From Sphaeroforma sirkka (lineage: Eukaryota > Opisthokonta > Ichthyosporea > Ichthyophonida), in NCBI GenBank assembly GCA_001586965.3, contig LUCW03000005.1, positions 317,501 through 381,500 on the forward strand: a DNA stretch of 64,000 nucleotides, given 5' to 3'. Positions 63,889-64,000 of this stretch are shown in pieces. Made by a program: the position numbers and the translations under genes. Under the pieces are notes generated by a model, which saw nothing but the letters and a program-made list of their open reading frames with translations, had not been told where the DNA came from and did no database searches. Each line of letters begins with the position of its first letter. The first letter of the stretch is position 1.

Positions 63889-64000
63889 CCATAGTTGTGC
63901 ATTTCCGTGGCCACGGATGGGAGTGAATGGACGTCGTGTGTGGAATCGTACTTCGTGTAGTGCGTGTGCCAGAACGAATGGGTCCCGAGCTTAAAGGTCG
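63876..64000 (-). CDS. 3' end of a gene running off the right edge
   Basis: The minus strand is open from the edge to a TAG at 63878-63876. The last residues read LGTHSFWHTHYTKYDS and SLPSVATEMHNYGQNE. The stop overlaps the end of the convergent gene by 13 bp, the usual arrangement in this genome, and third positions are G/C-rich. Only 41 codons are visible; no family can be named. Confidence 0.4.
   Translation of the reverse strand, partial: TFKLGTHSFWHTHYTKYDSTHDVHSLPSVATEMHNYGQNE

Noticed and set aside
1-64000. tRNA genes, rRNA genes and riboswitches
   Set aside because: No cloverleaf with a TTC-arm consensus or conserved rRNA stretch was seen by eye; a covariance-model search would be needed to exclude diverged tRNAs.

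Overview
The window looks like a stretch of the genome of a large double-stranded DNA virus of the phylum Nucleocytoviricota (NCLDV), or a close copy of one. About 50 genes sit tightly packed on both strands, many ending tail to tail within a few bases, and are separated by short A/T-rich gaps inside otherwise GC-rich DNA. Marker genes include a family B DNA polymerase (50884-53952), an Erv1/Alr thiol oxidase (15069-15419), FEN1/XPG and ERCC4-type nucleases, a PCNA-like clamp, a TBP-like factor, an Rpb7-like protein and a two-domain mRNA capping enzyme. No major capsid protein, packaging ATPase or VLTF3 was recognised, so the family and host stay open. A typical NCLDV protein family (25466-27976) and two likely spliceosomal introns point to a eukaryotic host and a nuclear phase.

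Layout. 1-4.6 kb: three tandem minus-strand fibre genes with YadA-like head repeats, two of which add collagen triplets and a C-terminal S74 intramolecular chaperone. 4.7-8.8 kb: FEN1-like nuclease, a Cys/Pro-rich protein, Rpb7-like protein, an RNA-ligase-like protein and an intron-bearing ERCC4 nuclease. 9-15 kb: repeat-rich, probably structural proteins. 15-25 kb: Erv1, two glycosyltransferases (GalNAc-T-like and GT25), a paralogous pair of about 555 residues, small membrane proteins and a Cys/Pro/collagen protein. 25-42 kb: the conserved NCLDV protein, a RING-LRR protein with a probable intron, a phosphatase, PCNA, a RecB-like nuclease, tail-anchored surface proteins, a repeat-array gene, TBP-like factor, an astacin-like metalloprotease and a fourth head-repeat gene.

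42.2-50.8 kb is an accessory island with a different texture. It holds a decayed Fanzor (eukaryotic TnpB relative), a decayed zinc-finger gene, a broken IS4-type transposase, a C2H2 zinc-finger protein with a nuclease-like C-terminus and an 80-bp tandem array. It is flanked by diverged direct repeats that include the promoter and start of the fourth head-repeat gene. 50.9-58.7 kb returns to replication and transcription genes (polymerase, SF1 helicase, capping enzyme). 58.8-64 kb has two BRO-N paralogues around a 12-copy repeat, a GT32-type glycosyltransferase, a palindrome-bearing 78-bp repeat, membrane proteins and the end of one more gene.

Together these genes suggest a virus that carries much of its own replication and mRNA-capping machinery, still uses host splicing, and builds a glycosylated, collagen-bearing, disulphide-rich particle surface. 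Several long genes are open only in pieces in different frames, mostly at G/C homopolymers or inside repeats. This may be base-calling error rather than decay.
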